Notes: generated by a model not told the origin, from the letters alone. A stretch of DNA of 64,000 nucleotides from Mycolicibacterium insubricum (GCF_010731615.1 NZ_AP022618.1:2914001-2978000); one strand, 5' to 3'; positions 33,326 through 42,391 are shown, counted from the first letter of the stretch. Program-made: numbers and translations.

Positions 33326-34812
33326 CCCGCGGCGCGGGCGGCGGCATGGGCCCCGGCCCGGCGGCCGAAGAACGAGCCCTCCCCCAGTTGGGTGCCGCTG
33401 GCGTAGCCCTTGCCGTCCTGGGCGATGTTCGACGCGCACGCACCCGCCGCATACAGGCCGGGTACCGGCGAACCGTCGGCGCGCAGCACCTCGCCGTCGA
33501 CGGACACCTGCAGCCCGCCCATGGTGAACCCGGAGTACATGGCCCGGCCCAGCGACAGATCGAAGGCCGCCCACGGGCCCTTGTCCTGCGCGGCAACGTA
33601 TTCGGGCTGCTTGTGGAAGTCGGGATCTTCACCGCGGGCGGCGTTGGCGTTGTAGCGGTCCAGGGTGGCGGCCAGGTTCCCGGCGGGAATGCCCAACGCC
33701 GTCTCCATCTCGGCGACGGTCTCCCAGCCGTCGATGAACCGGATCAGCGGCATGGCCGGCATCTCGGTATGCGCCTCGTCGACGATCAGGTAAGCGATCT
33801 GCTCGGGCTGTTCCAGCACGAATGCCGAGGTGCGGGAGTGGTAGGAGTCCTCGGTGACGAACCGGTCGCCGTTGCGGTTGACGATCACCCCGGTCAGCAG
33901 CACCTCCGGCGGGTAGGCAGCCGCGGTGATGAACAGCTGGTCCATGTCCAGCGCCACGCCGCCGACCGACACCCCCATCCGGATGCCCAGGCCGTCGTCG
34001 TTCGGGTTGCCCAGGATGTACGGCGCGACCATGCCGTGGTGTTTGGTCTTGCGCTCCTGCCCGAGGGCGGGGGTGTACTCGGCGACCATGTCCGGGTTCA
34101 TCGCGAAACCGCCGGCCGCGATGATCACCGATGACGCCCGCACCGCGCCGGTCTCGGTGAAATGTTTCCAGGTGGCGCCCGTGATGGCGCCGTCGTCGTC
34201 GACCACCAGCGCCGTCGCGCCGGTCTCGTAGCGGAAGGCCACGCCGAGATCGGTGGCCCGCTTGAGCAGCAGTTCAATGACCATGGCGGCGCCGCCGAGT
34301 TCGCCCGGCACCGGGACCGAGTGGCCGCGGGGCGCGGGCCTGGCCTGCTCGCAGAACGGCCACACCTTCTCATTGCCGGTGTAGGACAGGCCCTCGGTGC
34401 CAGGCGGCACCACGACCTTGCCCGGGTAGAAGCTGCGCTCGAACTCGAAGCCGAGGCCCTCGAGCCAGTTGAAGTGTTCGACGCTGCCCTCGCAGTAGGC
34501 GCGGATCTTCTCGTGGTCGGCGTGGCGGGCCTGCGTGACGAGGTATTTGTACATCTCCTCGGCGGTGTCGTCGTGACCGGTGGCCTGCTGCACCGCGGTG
34601 CCGCCGCCGAGGTAGAAGTGCCCGCCGGCCATCGAAGTGGTGCCGCCGGCGACGGCGGCCTTCTCCAGCACCAGTACCCGCGCCCCGGCCGCCGCGGCGC
34701 TCACCGCAGCCGCTCCGCCGGCGATGCCGAAGCCGATCACCAGCACGTCGACCTCGTCGGACCAGTCGGTGACGTCGGCGGCGTTGACGGTGGACGGAAT
34801 ATCCATGCTCAC
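33322..34812 (-). CDS. FAD-binding dehydrogenase, 3-ketosteroid dehydrogenase/fumarate reductase-like (Rv1817-like)
   Basis: 496 residues: the FAD motif [20 protein letters not shown] near residue 22, the second FAD contact [22 protein letters not shown] near 50, and a C-terminal [28 protein letters not shown] typical of the fumarate reductase/KstD flavoprotein group. Substrate unknown; in this group it is often a steroid or an unsaturated acid. GTG 34812 has AGGAG 5 bp upstream; ATG 34806 is an alternative. Its stop (TTA in plus orientation) overlaps the convergent bacA stop within TTAG. Confidence 0.88.
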   Translation of the reverse strand: MSMDIPSTVNAADVTDWSDEVDVLVIGFGIAGGAAAVSAAAAGARVLVLEKAAVAGGTTSMAGGHFYLGGGTAVQQATGHDDTAEEMYKYLVTQARHADHEKIRAYCEGSVEHFNWLEGLGFEFERSFYPGKVVVPPGTEGLSYTGNEKVWPFCEQARPAPRGHSVPVPGELGGAAMVIELLLKRATDLGVAFRYETGATALVVDDDGAITGATWKHFTETGAVRASSVIIAAGGFAMNPDMVAEYTPALGQERKTKHHGMVAPYILGNPNDDGLGIRMGVSVGGVALDMDQLFITAAAYPPEVLLTGVIVNRNGDRFVTEDSYHSRTSAFVLEQPEQIAYLIVDEAHTEMPAMPLIRFIDGWETVAEMETALGIPAGNLAATLDRYNANAARGEDPDFHKQPEYVAAQDKGPWAAFDLSLGRAMYSGFTMGGLQVSVDGEVLRADGSPVPGLYAAGACASNIAQDGKGYASGTQLGEGSFFGRRAGAHAAARAAG

Positions 34813-34870
34813 GAGGTCTCCTGGATTTCTGGACAGTAGTCCAGACAGTAATACCGCCGGCCCCGGAACA

Positions 34871-34915
34871 AAACAACGGCCCGCCCCGGCGCACTGCCGG
34901 GACGGGCCGTTGTTT
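34871..34915 (-). terminator. Intrinsic terminator of the lectin gene
   Basis: 20-bp arms with one mismatch (34871-34890 and 34896-34915) around GCACT. On the minus strand the stem is followed by a U-rich run (TTGTTTTGTT). It lies just after the stop of the LysM/lectin gene and 59 bp before the dehydrogenase start. Confidence 0.8.
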
Positions 34916-34925
34916 CAGCCGAAGA

Positions 34926-35498
34926 TCACTCCGGGATGGTCAGCACCTGACCCGGCTGGATGAGATCCGGGTTGGCGACGCCGCTGGCGTCGGCAATCCG
35001 CTGGTACTTGGAGCCGTCACCGTAGAACTTCTCGGCGATCGCCCACAGGGTGTCGCCGGAGACGACGGTGTAGGTGCGCGGCTCGGGTGCCGGAGCCGGC
35101 TCGGGCTCGGGTGCGGGCTCCTCGGCCGCGGCGAGCTCGACCTCGGGCTCCGCCGGCGGCGGGGCGTCGGTCTCGGTGCCCGAATCCCAGGCCGGGCCGT
35201 CGGCGGCGTAGAGCACGACGTTACGGTCGTTCTGTACGACGAGCTTGACGTTCTTCTTGCCCTTGGTGTCGGTGTGCCAGACCGGCTTGTCGGCCGTGTA
35301 CAGCACGAAATTGCCGTCGGTCTGGACCTCGGCGCGCTCGACGCCCTGCCCGTCGGTGCCGGTGGCCCACACGGCTTCTCCGCGGGCCGCCAAGACCAGG
35401 TTGCCGTCGTCCTGCAGCGTCAGGGTGTAGGCGCCGTTGTTGGAGGTCAGCGAATCTCCCTTTTGGAGCTTCTGGCCCTCGGTGAGCGTGTCTCCCAC
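34926..35498 (-). CDS. B-lectin (beta-prism II) plus LysM protein, M. smegmatis-lectin type
   Basis: 190 residues from GTG 35498, which has GAGGAG just upstream; ATG 35510 is an alternative. The N-terminal ~105 residues are a bulb-type mannose-binding lectin with three repeats of the QxDxNxVxY kind: LQDDGNLVLAA, VQTDGNFVLYT, VQNDRNVVLYA. An acidic Pro/Glu linker (~112-140) follows, then a LysM domain (TYTVVSGDTLWAIAEKFYGD to GQVLTIPE, ~142-190). I recall a characterised mannose-binding M. smegmatis lectin of this architecture. No signal peptide is visible, so how it would reach peptidoglycan is unclear. Confidence 0.88.
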   Translation of the reverse strand: MGDTLTEGQKLQKGDSLTSNNGAYTLTLQDDGNLVLAARGEAVWATGTDGQGVERAEVQTDGNFVLYTADKPVWHTDTKGKKNVKLVVQNDRNVVLYAADGPAWDSGTETDAPPPAEPEVELAAAEEPAPEPEPAPAPEPRTYTVVSGDTLWAIAEKFYGDGSKYQRIADASGVANPDLIQPGQVLTIPE

Positions 35499-35554
35499 GT
35501 CACTCCTCATGTTGATGTGATGACTCAACCACCCACCTCGGGTGGCCATGGCCG

Positions 35555-35582
35555 AGCATACTCATCGGTAGCCCGGCCACAA
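35555..35582 (-). promoter_or_regulatory. Probable promoter of the lectin gene
   Basis: On the minus strand TTGTGG (35582-35577) and TATGCT (35560-35555) are 16 bp apart, a reasonable SigA-type -35/-10 pair. They lie ~57 bp upstream of the lectin start. Confidence 0.4.
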
Positions 35583-35612
35583 TGGTTCGCTCACCCGGTG
35601 AGGAAAATCGGG

Positions 35613-36779
35613 CTAAATACCCGGTGAACTGGCCCGGCCCGGCGCCTCCCGGGGCGCACCCAGATAGCGGGTGAGCACCGGTCCGGCGATCGCCAGGATG
35701 AACACGTACGGCGTCCCGATATCGGCGACCCGCTCGTAGGCCTCGCCCACCAGCGCGATCACCACCAGGGAGAACTCACCGCGCACCACCAGTACCGATC
35801 CGGCGCGCAGCCGACCCTGCCGGCCCACGCCGTCGATGCGTGCCGCGTACGCGCCGCTGAGCATCTTGGTGCCGGCCGTGATCGCCGCCAGCAGCAACGC
35901 GGCGGGCAGCATCGGGATCAGGTGCGCGGCGTTGGTGGTCAACCCGATGGCCACGAAGAACACCGCGGTGAACAGGTCGCGCAACGGGCTGAGCACCACG
36001 CGGGCGCGCTGCGCGGTCTCGCCGGTCAGGGTCAGGCCGACCAGGAATGCGCCGACGGCCGCCGACGCGTTGATGTACTCGGCCAGCGCCGCGACCACCA
36101 GGGTCAGTCCCAGCAGTCGCAGCAGCAGCTGTTCGGCGTCCGGGTGCGACACCAGCCGGCCGATATGCGGTCCCCAGCGGTAGGAGACCGCGAACGCGGC
36201 GGTCAGCGCGGTCAGCGCGATCACCATGCCGATCACCGCCTGCATCACCGATCCGCCCGCGGCCAGCACCGACAGCAACGGCAGATAGGCGGCCATCGCG
36301 AAGTCCTCCAGGACCAGCACCGAGAGCACCGCCGGGGTCTCGCGGTTGCCGAGCCGGCGCAGGTCGGTGAGCAGTCGCGACGCCACCCCCGAGGAGGACA
36401 CATAGGTGATGCCGGCCATGGCCAGAATGCCGATGGCGTCCAGGCCGAGCAGCGCGCCGGCGACCGCGCCGGGGGTCATGTTGAGCACCAGGTCCACCCC
36501 GGCCGACGGCAGGTGGCGGCGCATGCTCTCGGCGAACTCGCCAACGGAGAACTCCAGGCCCAGGGTGAGCAGCAGCAGCACCACGCCGATCGTCGCACCG
36601 GCCTCCAGGAAGCCGGTGAGCTGGGCGTTCGGCGCGATACCGCCGTCGCCCAGGGCCAGCCCGGCCAGCAGGTACAGCGGGATCGGCGACAGGTTGAACC
36701 GTCGCGCGGCGGTGCCCAGCAGCGTGAGCACCGTCAATACCAGCCCCAGCTCCAAGAGCAGGGCGGCGGAGGCGTGCAC
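35613..36779 (-). CDS. CPA2-type cation/proton antiporter, membrane subunit
   Basis: 388 residues and about 12 hydrophobic segments across the whole protein. Features of KefB/CPA2 antiporters include RRFNLSPIPLYLLAGLALG near residue 27, MAGITYVSSSGVASRLLTDL near 120, the ETPAVLSVLVLEDFAMA helix with its charged residues near 147 and SAAVGAFLVGLTLTGE near 240. There is no cytosolic TrkA domain in this polypeptide. The next gene upstream, 6 bp away, supplies a TrkA-C domain, giving a two-gene K+(Na+)/H+ antiporter like KhtTU. Confidence 0.9.
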   Translation of the reverse strand: MHASAALLLELGLVLTVLTLLGTAARRFNLSPIPLYLLAGLALGDGGIAPNAQLTGFLEAGATIGVVLLLLTLGLEFSVGEFAESMRRHLPSAGVDLVLNMTPGAVAGALLGLDAIGILAMAGITYVSSSGVASRLLTDLRRLGNRETPAVLSVLVLEDFAMAAYLPLLSVLAAGGSVMQAVIGMVIALTALTAAFAVSYRWGPHIGRLVSHPDAEQLLLRLLGLTLVVAALAEYINASAAVGAFLVGLTLTGETAQRARVVLSPLRDLFTAVFFVAIGLTTNAAHLIPMLPAALLLAAITAGTKMLSGAYAARIDGVGRQGRLRAGSVLVVRGEFSLVVIALVGEAYERVADIGTPYVFILAIAGPVLTRYLGAPREAPGRASSPGI

Positions 36780-36785
36780 GGGCGA

Positions 36786-37268
36786 CTAGCCGCGGTCGAG
36801 GATCTGCTCGACGCGGGTCAGGCCTTCGTCGGTCCCGATCACGACGAGAACGTCCCCCGCTCGCAGCACGTCCGAGGGCCCCGGTGAGGGCAGCACCAGC
36901 TCGTCGCGCACGATCGCGACGATCGAGGCTCCGGTGCGGGTGCGGACCTGGGTGTCACCCAGCGGCCGGTCGACGAACGGGGTCCCGGGGCGGACGCGCA
37001 CCTGGCTGGCGTCGAGTTCCGTCATCCCGCTGGTCAGCGCCGAGAACCGGTCCACGATGCGCGGTGCGCCGAGGATCTGGGCCATCGCCTCGGCCTCCTC
37101 CCCCGTCAGCCGCATGATGGGCACCGCCGCGTCGGGGTCGCTGCGCTGGTAGCGGACCACCTCGAAGTCTCCGCTGCGCTTGGCGATCACCCCGATGCGG
37201 TCTCGGTCGGCGGTGTTGAACTCGTAGCACAGCCCGATGCCCGGCAACAGGACCTCTCTGACCTCCAT
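36786..37268 (-). CDS. TrkA-C domain regulatory subunit of the antiporter
   Basis: 160 residues, soluble. The N-terminal half (VREVLLPGIGLCYEFNTADRDRIGVIAKR) resembles KhtT-type regulators, and the C-terminal ~70 residues are a TrkA-C/RCK-C domain (VRTRTGASIVAIVRDELVLPSPGPSDVLRAGDVLVVIGTDEGL). It would bind a nucleotide or ion and gate the membrane subunit encoded next. ATG 37268 is preferred because the longer frame upstream runs into an inverted repeat. Confidence 0.88.
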   Translation of the reverse strand: MEVREVLLPGIGLCYEFNTADRDRIGVIAKRSGDFEVVRYQRSDPDAAVPIMRLTGEEAEAMAQILGAPRIVDRFSALTSGMTELDASQVRVRPGTPFVDRPLGDTQVRTRTGASIVAIVRDELVLPSPGPSDVLRAGDVLVVIGTDEGLTRVEQILDRG

Positions 37269-37300
37269 ACCGACATCCTGGCCCAGTCGAGCCACCGAAT

Positions 37301-37358
37301 GCGCACGTAAGTGGTAAATCAACCTCCCGGTCGGCATTGATTCACCAGTTACGTGCGC
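37301..37358. repeat. 22-bp imperfect inverted repeat (GCACGTAAxTGGT family)
   Basis: Arms 37301-37322 and 37337-37358 are complementary at 20 of 22 positions, with a 14-bp loop. They lie 33 bp upstream of the TrkA-C gene start. The same GTAAGTGGTAAATCAACC core recurs at 37422-37439. Confidence 0.7.
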
Positions 37359-37420
37359 GGCTCCTTGCCAGCTGCATGGGTGACCTGGGGTTTTGCTTGC
37401 GGTTGACGGTGGTGACCGTT

Positions 37421-37468
37421 CGTAAGTGGTAAATCAACCTGCTGGCGGACGTCGACATACCACTTACG
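37421..37468. repeat. Second inverted repeat of the GTAAGTGGTA family
   Basis: CGTAAGTGGTA (37421-37431) and TACCACTTACG (37458-37468) are perfect inverted arms, 26 bp apart. Together with 37301-37358 this makes four related half-sites in 170 bp of intergenic DNA. The 405-bp gap between the TrkA-C and hydroxylase genes holds these two repeats and the duplicated palindromic element, and no gene I can support. Confidence 0.65.
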
Positions 37469-37498
37469 TGCACATCCCGAACCCGCCGCGGGGAAACC

Positions 37499-37670
37499 GG
37501 GCGGTCCCCGCTTCCCCTCGACTCCGCCGGCGCTCGCTTCGCTCGCACCACCTTCGTCGAGCCTCGCCGAACCGCCCGGTTGAATGCGGGCGGTCCCGGC
37601 TTCTCCTCGACTCCGCCGGCGCTCGCTTCGCTCGCACCACCTTCGTCGAGCCTCGCCGAACCGCCCGGTT
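37499..37670 (-). repeat. Dispersed palindromic 3'-end element, copies B1 and B2 in tandem
   Basis: Two ~79-bp copies (37499-37577 and 37588-37667, period 89 bp) are nearly identical. On the minus strand B2 starts GGGCGGTTCGGCGAGG a few bases after the stop of the fatty-acid hydroxylase gene (37674-37676) and ends GCCGGGACCGCCC; B1 follows. Internal complementary blocks CTCGAC/GTCGAG and the complementary ends allow a long hairpin. Confidence 0.85.
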
Positions 37671-37673
37671 GGT

Positions 37674-38789
37674 TCAGTCCTGTGCGGGTGCCCAGCCGGG
37701 CGGCCCGACGATGTAGCCGAGCCGGTTGCGCAGCCCGCTGGTCGCCTTCACATCGCGGGCTATCGCCACATATTCGTGGGTCTGCAGTTTCCAGATGTTG
37801 TAGGTGCCGACGGGTTTGGTCAGCCCGTAGTGCGGCCGGAACAGCTCGTCCTGGTAGGTGCCGAACATCCGGTCCCAGATGATCAGGATGCCGGCGTAGT
37901 TCTTGTCCAGGTATTCGCGGTCCATGCCGTGGTGCACCCGGTGGTGCGACGGGGTGTTGAAGACGAACTCGAACGGCCGCCACATCCGGTCGATCCGCTC
38001 GGTGTGCACCCAGAACTGGTAGATCAGGTTGAGCGAGAAGCTGAAGAACACCATCCACGGCGGCACGCCGAGCAGCGGCAGCGGCAGCCACATGAGGATC
38101 TCGCCGGAGTTGTTCCACTTCTGCCGCAGCGCGGTGGCGAAGTTGAAGTACTCGCTGGAGTGGTGCGCCTGGTGGGTGGCCCAGACGACGCGGACCCGGT
38201 GCGCGATCCGGTGGTACAGGTAGAACAGCAGGTCAACGCCGACGATGGCGATCACCCAGGTGTACCAGGCGGTCGACGGTAGATGCCACGGTGCGACGTA
38301 GGCGTAGACGGCCGCGTAGCCCAGCAGGGCCAGGAACTTCCAGGCCGCGGTGGTGGCCACCGACACCAGGCCCATCGACAGGCTGGCCCAGGCGTCCGGC
38401 CGGTGATAGGCGCCGGGGGCCGGACGACTCGACGAGGGGCGTTTTTCCCCGAGGAAGAGGTCGTCCGACGACAACTCCGGACGACTCGACGAGGGGCGTT
38501 TTTCCCCGAGGAAGAGGTCGTCCGACGACAACTCCGGACGACTCGACGAGGGGCGTTTTTCCCCGAGGAAGAGGTCGTCCGACGGCGACTCGCGGCGGCC
38601 GTCCTCGTCGTCCATCGTCTCCCGGATCTCTTCGATCCGGTGCTCGTCGATGCTGTGCAGCTTGCGGGCCGCGCCCCACTCCAGGACCAGCAGCAGGAGG
38701 AAGAAGGGCACCGCGAACATCACCGGGTCGCGCATCTGCGGCGGCAGCACCGACAGCGCGTCGGTGATCGGGGTGAGGGCGTCGATCAT
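37674..38789 (-). CDS. Fatty acid hydroxylase/sterol desaturase family membrane protein with in-frame 19-residue repeats
   Basis: 371 residues. The di-iron His-box pattern is complete: YHRIAH (~194), HQAHHSS (~205), and HHRVHHGMD (~279) with a distal HYGL. Hydrophobic helices lie near 22-38, 135-160 and 178-192. Residues ~69-125 carry three tandem copies of a 19-residue charged repeat (SSDDLFLGEKRPSSSRPEL) between the first and second helices, presumably in the cytosol. Such a repeat is not part of the family and comes from a 57-bp minisatellite. Substrate unknown (fatty acid, sterol or carotenoid C-H oxidation). Confidence 0.88.
   Translation of the reverse strand: MIDALTPITDALSVLPPQMRDPVMFAVPFFLLLLVLEWGAARKLHSIDEHRIEEIRETMDDEDGRRESPSDDLFLGEKRPSSSRPELSSDDLFLGEKRPSSSRPELSSDDLFLGEKRPSSSRPAPGAYHRPDAWASLSMGLVSVATTAAWKFLALLGYAAVYAYVAPWHLPSTAWYTWVIAIVGVDLLFYLYHRIAHRVRVVWATHQAHHSSEYFNFATALRQKWNNSGEILMWLPLPLLGVPPWMVFFSFSLNLIYQFWVHTERIDRMWRPFEFVFNTPSHHRVHHGMDREYLDKNYAGILIIWDRMFGTYQDELFRPHYGLTKPVGTYNIWKLQTHEYVAIARDVKATSGLRNRLGYIVGPPGWAPAQD
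38422..38592. repeat. 57-bp in-frame minisatellite, three copies
   Basis: Units start at 38422, 38479 and 38536. The first two are identical and the third diverges in its last ~10 bp. Period 57 = 19 codons, so copy number can change without frameshift in the hydroxylase gene. Each junction holds GTCGTCCG...CGGACGAC, an inverted pair that could promote slippage. Confidence 0.9.
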
Positions 38790-38828
38790 GCGGGCTGCTT
38801 CATCTCGGACTCCATTTCGAGCGCCATG

Positions 38829-40034
38829 CTACCCCCTGGTACGCCCGGGTACCAAGGCGTTGTACCGGGTCGTGCCCAGCACCGTTGCGCATACCGCGAC
38901 AACCACTCCCGCTACCGGCACCACCAGCAGCGCGACCCGCAGCCCCGCGGCGTCCGCGATGACGCCGACCAGCGGCGGTGAGCCCAGGAAGCCGATGCGC
39001 ATCAGCCAGGTGACCACCGTCAACCCCGTCCCGGGCCGCAGGCCGGGCAGGTTGTCGGCCCCGTGGAACGCCGCCGGAGCCACCGTGGCCACCCCGAGAC
39101 CGGCCATCCCGAAACCAGCGATGGTGCCCACGACGCCGGGAAACGCCAGCGCGGCCCCCATACCCGCGGCCGCCAACAGTCCCCCGGCCCGCACCACGAC
39201 CGCCTCGCCGAATCGGTCGACCGCCCAGTCACCGGCCGACCGGCCCAGGAACTGGCAGCCGGCCAGGGCGATGTAGCCGAAGGCGGCGAGCTGGACCGGC
39301 GCCCCGAGGTCGTCGTTGAGATACACCGCCGCCCAGGAACTTCCGGCGTCCTCGATGACCGCCCCGGCAATCGCCAGTGCGGCCAGCGCCGCCAGCGCCA
39401 CGACGACCACCCGGCCGGGCCGGACCCCCGCGGCGGCAGCCCCGTCGGCCGGGGAGTCCAGCGACTCGGCGCGCGACAGCAAGAACCGCGACGCCGCCAG
39501 CGACAACGCCCCGAACGCCACCGCGGCGATGCACAGTTGCACCGCCCGCGGCATCCCGACAGCCATCGCGCCGGCAGCCAGCAGCCCGCCGAGAACCGCG
39601 CCCACCGACCAGGTGGCGTGCAACTGGTTGATGATGGACCGGCCGTAGTGCCGCTGCACGGCCAGACCGTGGGAGTTCTGGGCGACGTCGGTCACCGCGT
39701 CGGCCGCCCCGGCAGTGAGCAGTGCGGCGGCCAGCCAGCCCGGCGAGGGTGCCAGCGCCGCGCCCAGCAGCAGCACTGACAGCGCGACGCTGGTGACCAC
39801 CGCCACCCGCCCCGGCCCGTTCCGCCGGATCAGCGCGGCGGCCGTCGGCCCGGCCAGCAGCGCACCCACCGGGAACGCGGCGACCACCAGCCCCAGCACC
39901 GTGTTCGTCATCCCCAGGTCGTCTTTGAGCTCGGGATAGCGGGGCAGCAGCCCGGCGAACAACGCGCCGTTGACGGCGAACAGCACGGCCGTCGCGGCCC
40001 GGGCGTGCCGGTACCGGTCGGCGGGTCTGGTCAT
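38829..40034 (-). CDS. MFS transporter
   Basis: 401 residues, 12 predicted transmembrane segments. The A-like motif sits between helices 2 and 3 (GPTAAALIRRNGPGRVAV), and LHATWSVGAVLGGLLAAG and GRSAGDWAVDRFGE lie later, resembling the fucose/AraJ-like efflux subgroup. Substrate unknown. ATG 40034 begins MTRPADRYRHARAA, with the first helix directly after; the longer in-frame extension overlaps the divergent malQ promoter and is rejected. Confidence 0.88.
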   Translation of the reverse strand: MTRPADRYRHARAATAVLFAVNGALFAGLLPRYPELKDDLGMTNTVLGLVVAAFPVGALLAGPTAAALIRRNGPGRVAVVTSVALSVLLLGAALAPSPGWLAAALLTAGAADAVTDVAQNSHGLAVQRHYGRSIINQLHATWSVGAVLGGLLAAGAMAVGMPRAVQLCIAAVAFGALSLAASRFLLSRAESLDSPADGAAAAGVRPGRVVVVALAALAALAIAGAVIEDAGSSWAAVYLNDDLGAPVQLAAFGYIALAGCQFLGRSAGDWAVDRFGEAVVVRAGGLLAAAGMGAALAFPGVVGTIAGFGMAGLGVATVAPAAFHGADNLPGLRPGTGLTVVTWLMRIGFLGSPPLVGVIADAAGLRVALLVVPVAGVVVAVCATVLGTTRYNALVPGRTRG

Positions 40035-40111
40035 CCGCCCAGTCTGGCCGGTCCGGCCGGCACCCGCGGACTCGGCTGCGGCACCGGGGCAGGCCGGGCA
40101 CAATAGCGGCC

Positions 40112-42391
40112 ATGACGCAGCTGGATCCGGTGCTGGCCGAGCTCGCCGGGCGACTGGGAGTGGCCACCGAGTACGACGACTGGGTCGGCACCCGGGTACA
40201 GGTGGCCGAATCCACCCTTGTCGCAGTGCTTTCCGCGCTCGGGGTCGATGCGGACACGGTCGAGGCGCGGGTGAACTCGGCGTTCGAACTCGACCGCCGG
40301 CACTGGCAGCTTCGCCTCCCGCCGACCACCGTCGCCCAGACCGGCGCGGCCGCGAAGGTATGGGCGCACGTGCCGCACGGATCGCCCGCGCGGGTGTGGG
40401 TGCGCTGCGAGGACGGCGCCGAGCGGCGCGACGTACGCCAGCTGGAGAACTACACCCCGCCGTTCGACCTGGACGGAACGCTGATCGGCGAGGCGTCGTT
40501 CGCGCTGCCCACCGACCTGCCCCCGGGCTACCACCGGTTGCTGCTGTGCTCGGACGCCGACGGCAATCCCTGGGAGGCCGACGCCGCGCTGATCATCACT
40601 CCCGCCTGGCTCGGGCTGCCCGAGCGTCTGGGGGCGCACCGGCTGTGGGGTCTGGCGACCCAGCTCTACAGCGTGCGCTCCAAGGCATCCTGGGGCACCG
40701 GTGACCTGACCGACCTGACCGACCTGGCCGTGTGGTCGGCGGCTCGGCACGGCGCCGGGTTCCTGCTGGTCAATCCACTGCACGCCGCCGAGCCGGTGGC
40801 GCCCATGGAACCCTCGCCCTATCTGCCGACCTCGCGCACCTTCGCCAACCCGCTGTACCTGCGGGTCGAGGCGATCCCGGAGTACTCCCGGCTGGGCAAG
40901 CGCGGGATCGTGCGCCGGTTGCGCGACGACGTGCGCCGTCGCGACCGCAAACGCGGCCTGATCGACCGCGACGCAGCGTGGGCGGCCAAACGCGAGGCGC
41001 TCCAGCAGGTGTTCCACATCAAACTGCGCGCCGGGCGCCAGGTGGCGTTCGCCGCCTACCGGGAGCGGATGGGTTCCGCTCTCAACGACTTCGCCGTGTG
41101 GTGCGCAATCGCCGAGAAATTCGGCAACGACTGGCGCCGCTGGCCGGCCGGTCTGCGCCACCCCCGCTCGCACAAGGTCGCGAAATTCGCCGACAAGAAC
41201 AAACGCGCGGTGGCGTTTCACCGGTGGCTGCAGTGGCAACTCGACGAGCAGTTGGCCGGCGTCCAGTCGGCGGCCCGACAGTCGGGGATGGCGCTGGGCC
41301 TGATGACCGATCTGGCCGTCGGGGTCCACCCGTTCGGTGCCGACGCCTGGGCGCTGCAGGACGTCTTCGCCTCCGGGGTCAACGTCGGCGCCCCGCCCGA
41401 CGAGTTCAACCAGCTCGGCCAGGACTGGTCCCAGCCGCCGTGGCGACCCGACCGGCTCGCCGAGCAGGAGTACCGGCCGCTGCGCGCCGTGCTGGCCGCC
41501 GCGCTGCGCCATGCCGGCGGCGTCCGGATCGACCACATCATCGGACTGTTCCGGCTGTGGTGGATCCCCACCGGCGCGGAACCGACCGCGGGTACCTACG
41601 TGCACTACGACCACGACGCAATGATCGGCATCGCGATGCTGGAGGCCTCCCGCGTCGATGCGGTGATTGTCGGCGAGGACCTCGGGGTGGTGCAGCCCTG
41701 GGTGCGCGACTACCTGCGCGCCCGCGGCGTACTGGGCACCTCCATCCTGTGGTTCGAGCACGACCAGTGGCAGGGCGGGGCGCCGCTGCGCGCCGAGTAC
41801 TGGCGGGAGTACTGCCTGTCGGCGGTCACCACCCACGACCTGCCGCCGACGGCCGGCTACCTGGCCGGTGACCACGTCCGGCTGCGCGAGTCGCTGGGGT
41901 TGCTGACCCGGTCGGTCGAGGAGGAACTGGCCGCCGACGAGGCCGACCGCTCCGCCTGGCTGGCCGAGCTGCGCCGCGTCGGGCTGCTGCCCGAGGCACC
42001 TGAGCCCGACAGCGAACCCGGCGAGGAGCCCGGCGATGAAGATGTCGCCGGGCCTCGTGCTCGCGGAACTACACCGCTCGCCGAACCCGGCGAAGAAGAG
42101 ATCATCACCGCGCTGTACCGCTATCTGGCCCGGACCCCGTCGCGCCTGCTGGCGCTGGCGCTGCCCGACGCCGTCGGCGACCGGCGTACCCAGAACCAGC
42201 CCGGGACCTGCGACGAGTACCCAAACTGGCGAATGCCGCTGTCCACCCCCGACGGGCGACCGATGCTGCTCGAGGACCTGTTCCGCGATCCGCGCGCCGC
42301 CGCACTGTGCGAGGTGCTGGACGCGGCGACCCGCTCGGGCTCCCCGGCGCCGGGCAGTGATCCATCCGGTGGCCCATCCGCCGGGTCGTAG
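40112..42391 (+). CDS. malQ: 4-alpha-glucanotransferase (amylomaltase)
   Basis: 759 residues, a GH77 amylomaltase with the long N-terminal extension typical of actinobacteria. Catalytic blocks: VGVHPFGADAWAL (~408), GGVRIDHIIGLFRLWWIP with the nucleophile Asp (~470), VIVGEDLGVVQPWV with the acid/base Glu (~525) and TTHDLPPTAGYLAGDHV with the third Asp (~573). It rearranges alpha-1,4-glucans. Starts 77 bp from the divergent MFS gene; CACAAT 7 nt before the ATG suggests a leaderless mRNA. Confidence 0.95.
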   Translation: MTQLDPVLAELAGRLGVATEYDDWVGTRVQVAESTLVAVLSALGVDADTVEARVNSAFELDRRHWQLRLPPTTVAQTGAAAKVWAHVPHGSPARVWVRCEDGAERRDVRQLENYTPPFDLDGTLIGEASFALPTDLPPGYHRLLLCSDADGNPWEADAALIITPAWLGLPERLGAHRLWGLATQLYSVRSKASWGTGDLTDLTDLAVWSAARHGAGFLLVNPLHAAEPVAPMEPSPYLPTSRTFANPLYLRVEAIPEYSRLGKRGIVRRLRDDVRRRDRKRGLIDRDAAWAAKREALQQVFHIKLRAGRQVAFAAYRERMGSALNDFAVWCAIAEKFGNDWRRWPAGLRHPRSHKVAKFADKNKRAVAFHRWLQWQLDEQLAGVQSAARQSGMALGLMTDLAVGVHPFGADAWALQDVFASGVNVGAPPDEFNQLGQDWSQPPWRPDRLAEQEYRPLRAVLAAALRHAGGVRIDHIIGLFRLWWIPTGAEPTAGTYVHYDHDAMIGIAMLEASRVDAVIVGEDLGVVQPWVRDYLRARGVLGTSILWFEHDQWQGGAPLRAEYWREYCLSAVTTHDLPPTAGYLAGDHVRLRESLGLLTRSVEEELAADEADRSAWLAELRRVGLLPEAPEPDSEPGEEPGDEDVAGPRARGTTPLAEPGEEEIITALYRYLARTPSRLLALALPDAVGDRRTQNQPGTCDEYPNWRMPLSTPDGRPMLLEDLFRDPRAAALCEVLDAATRSGSPAPGSDPSGGPSAGS

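Noticed and set aside
36940..37337. Longer start for the TrkA-C protein (to 37337)
   Set aside because: The extension runs through an inverted repeat and lacks family similarity; ATG 37268 fits the KhtT-like beginning.
38422..38592. Three evenly spaced repeats as a possible CRISPR array
   Set aside because: The units are contiguous with no spacers and lie in frame inside a coding region; there are no cas genes in the window.
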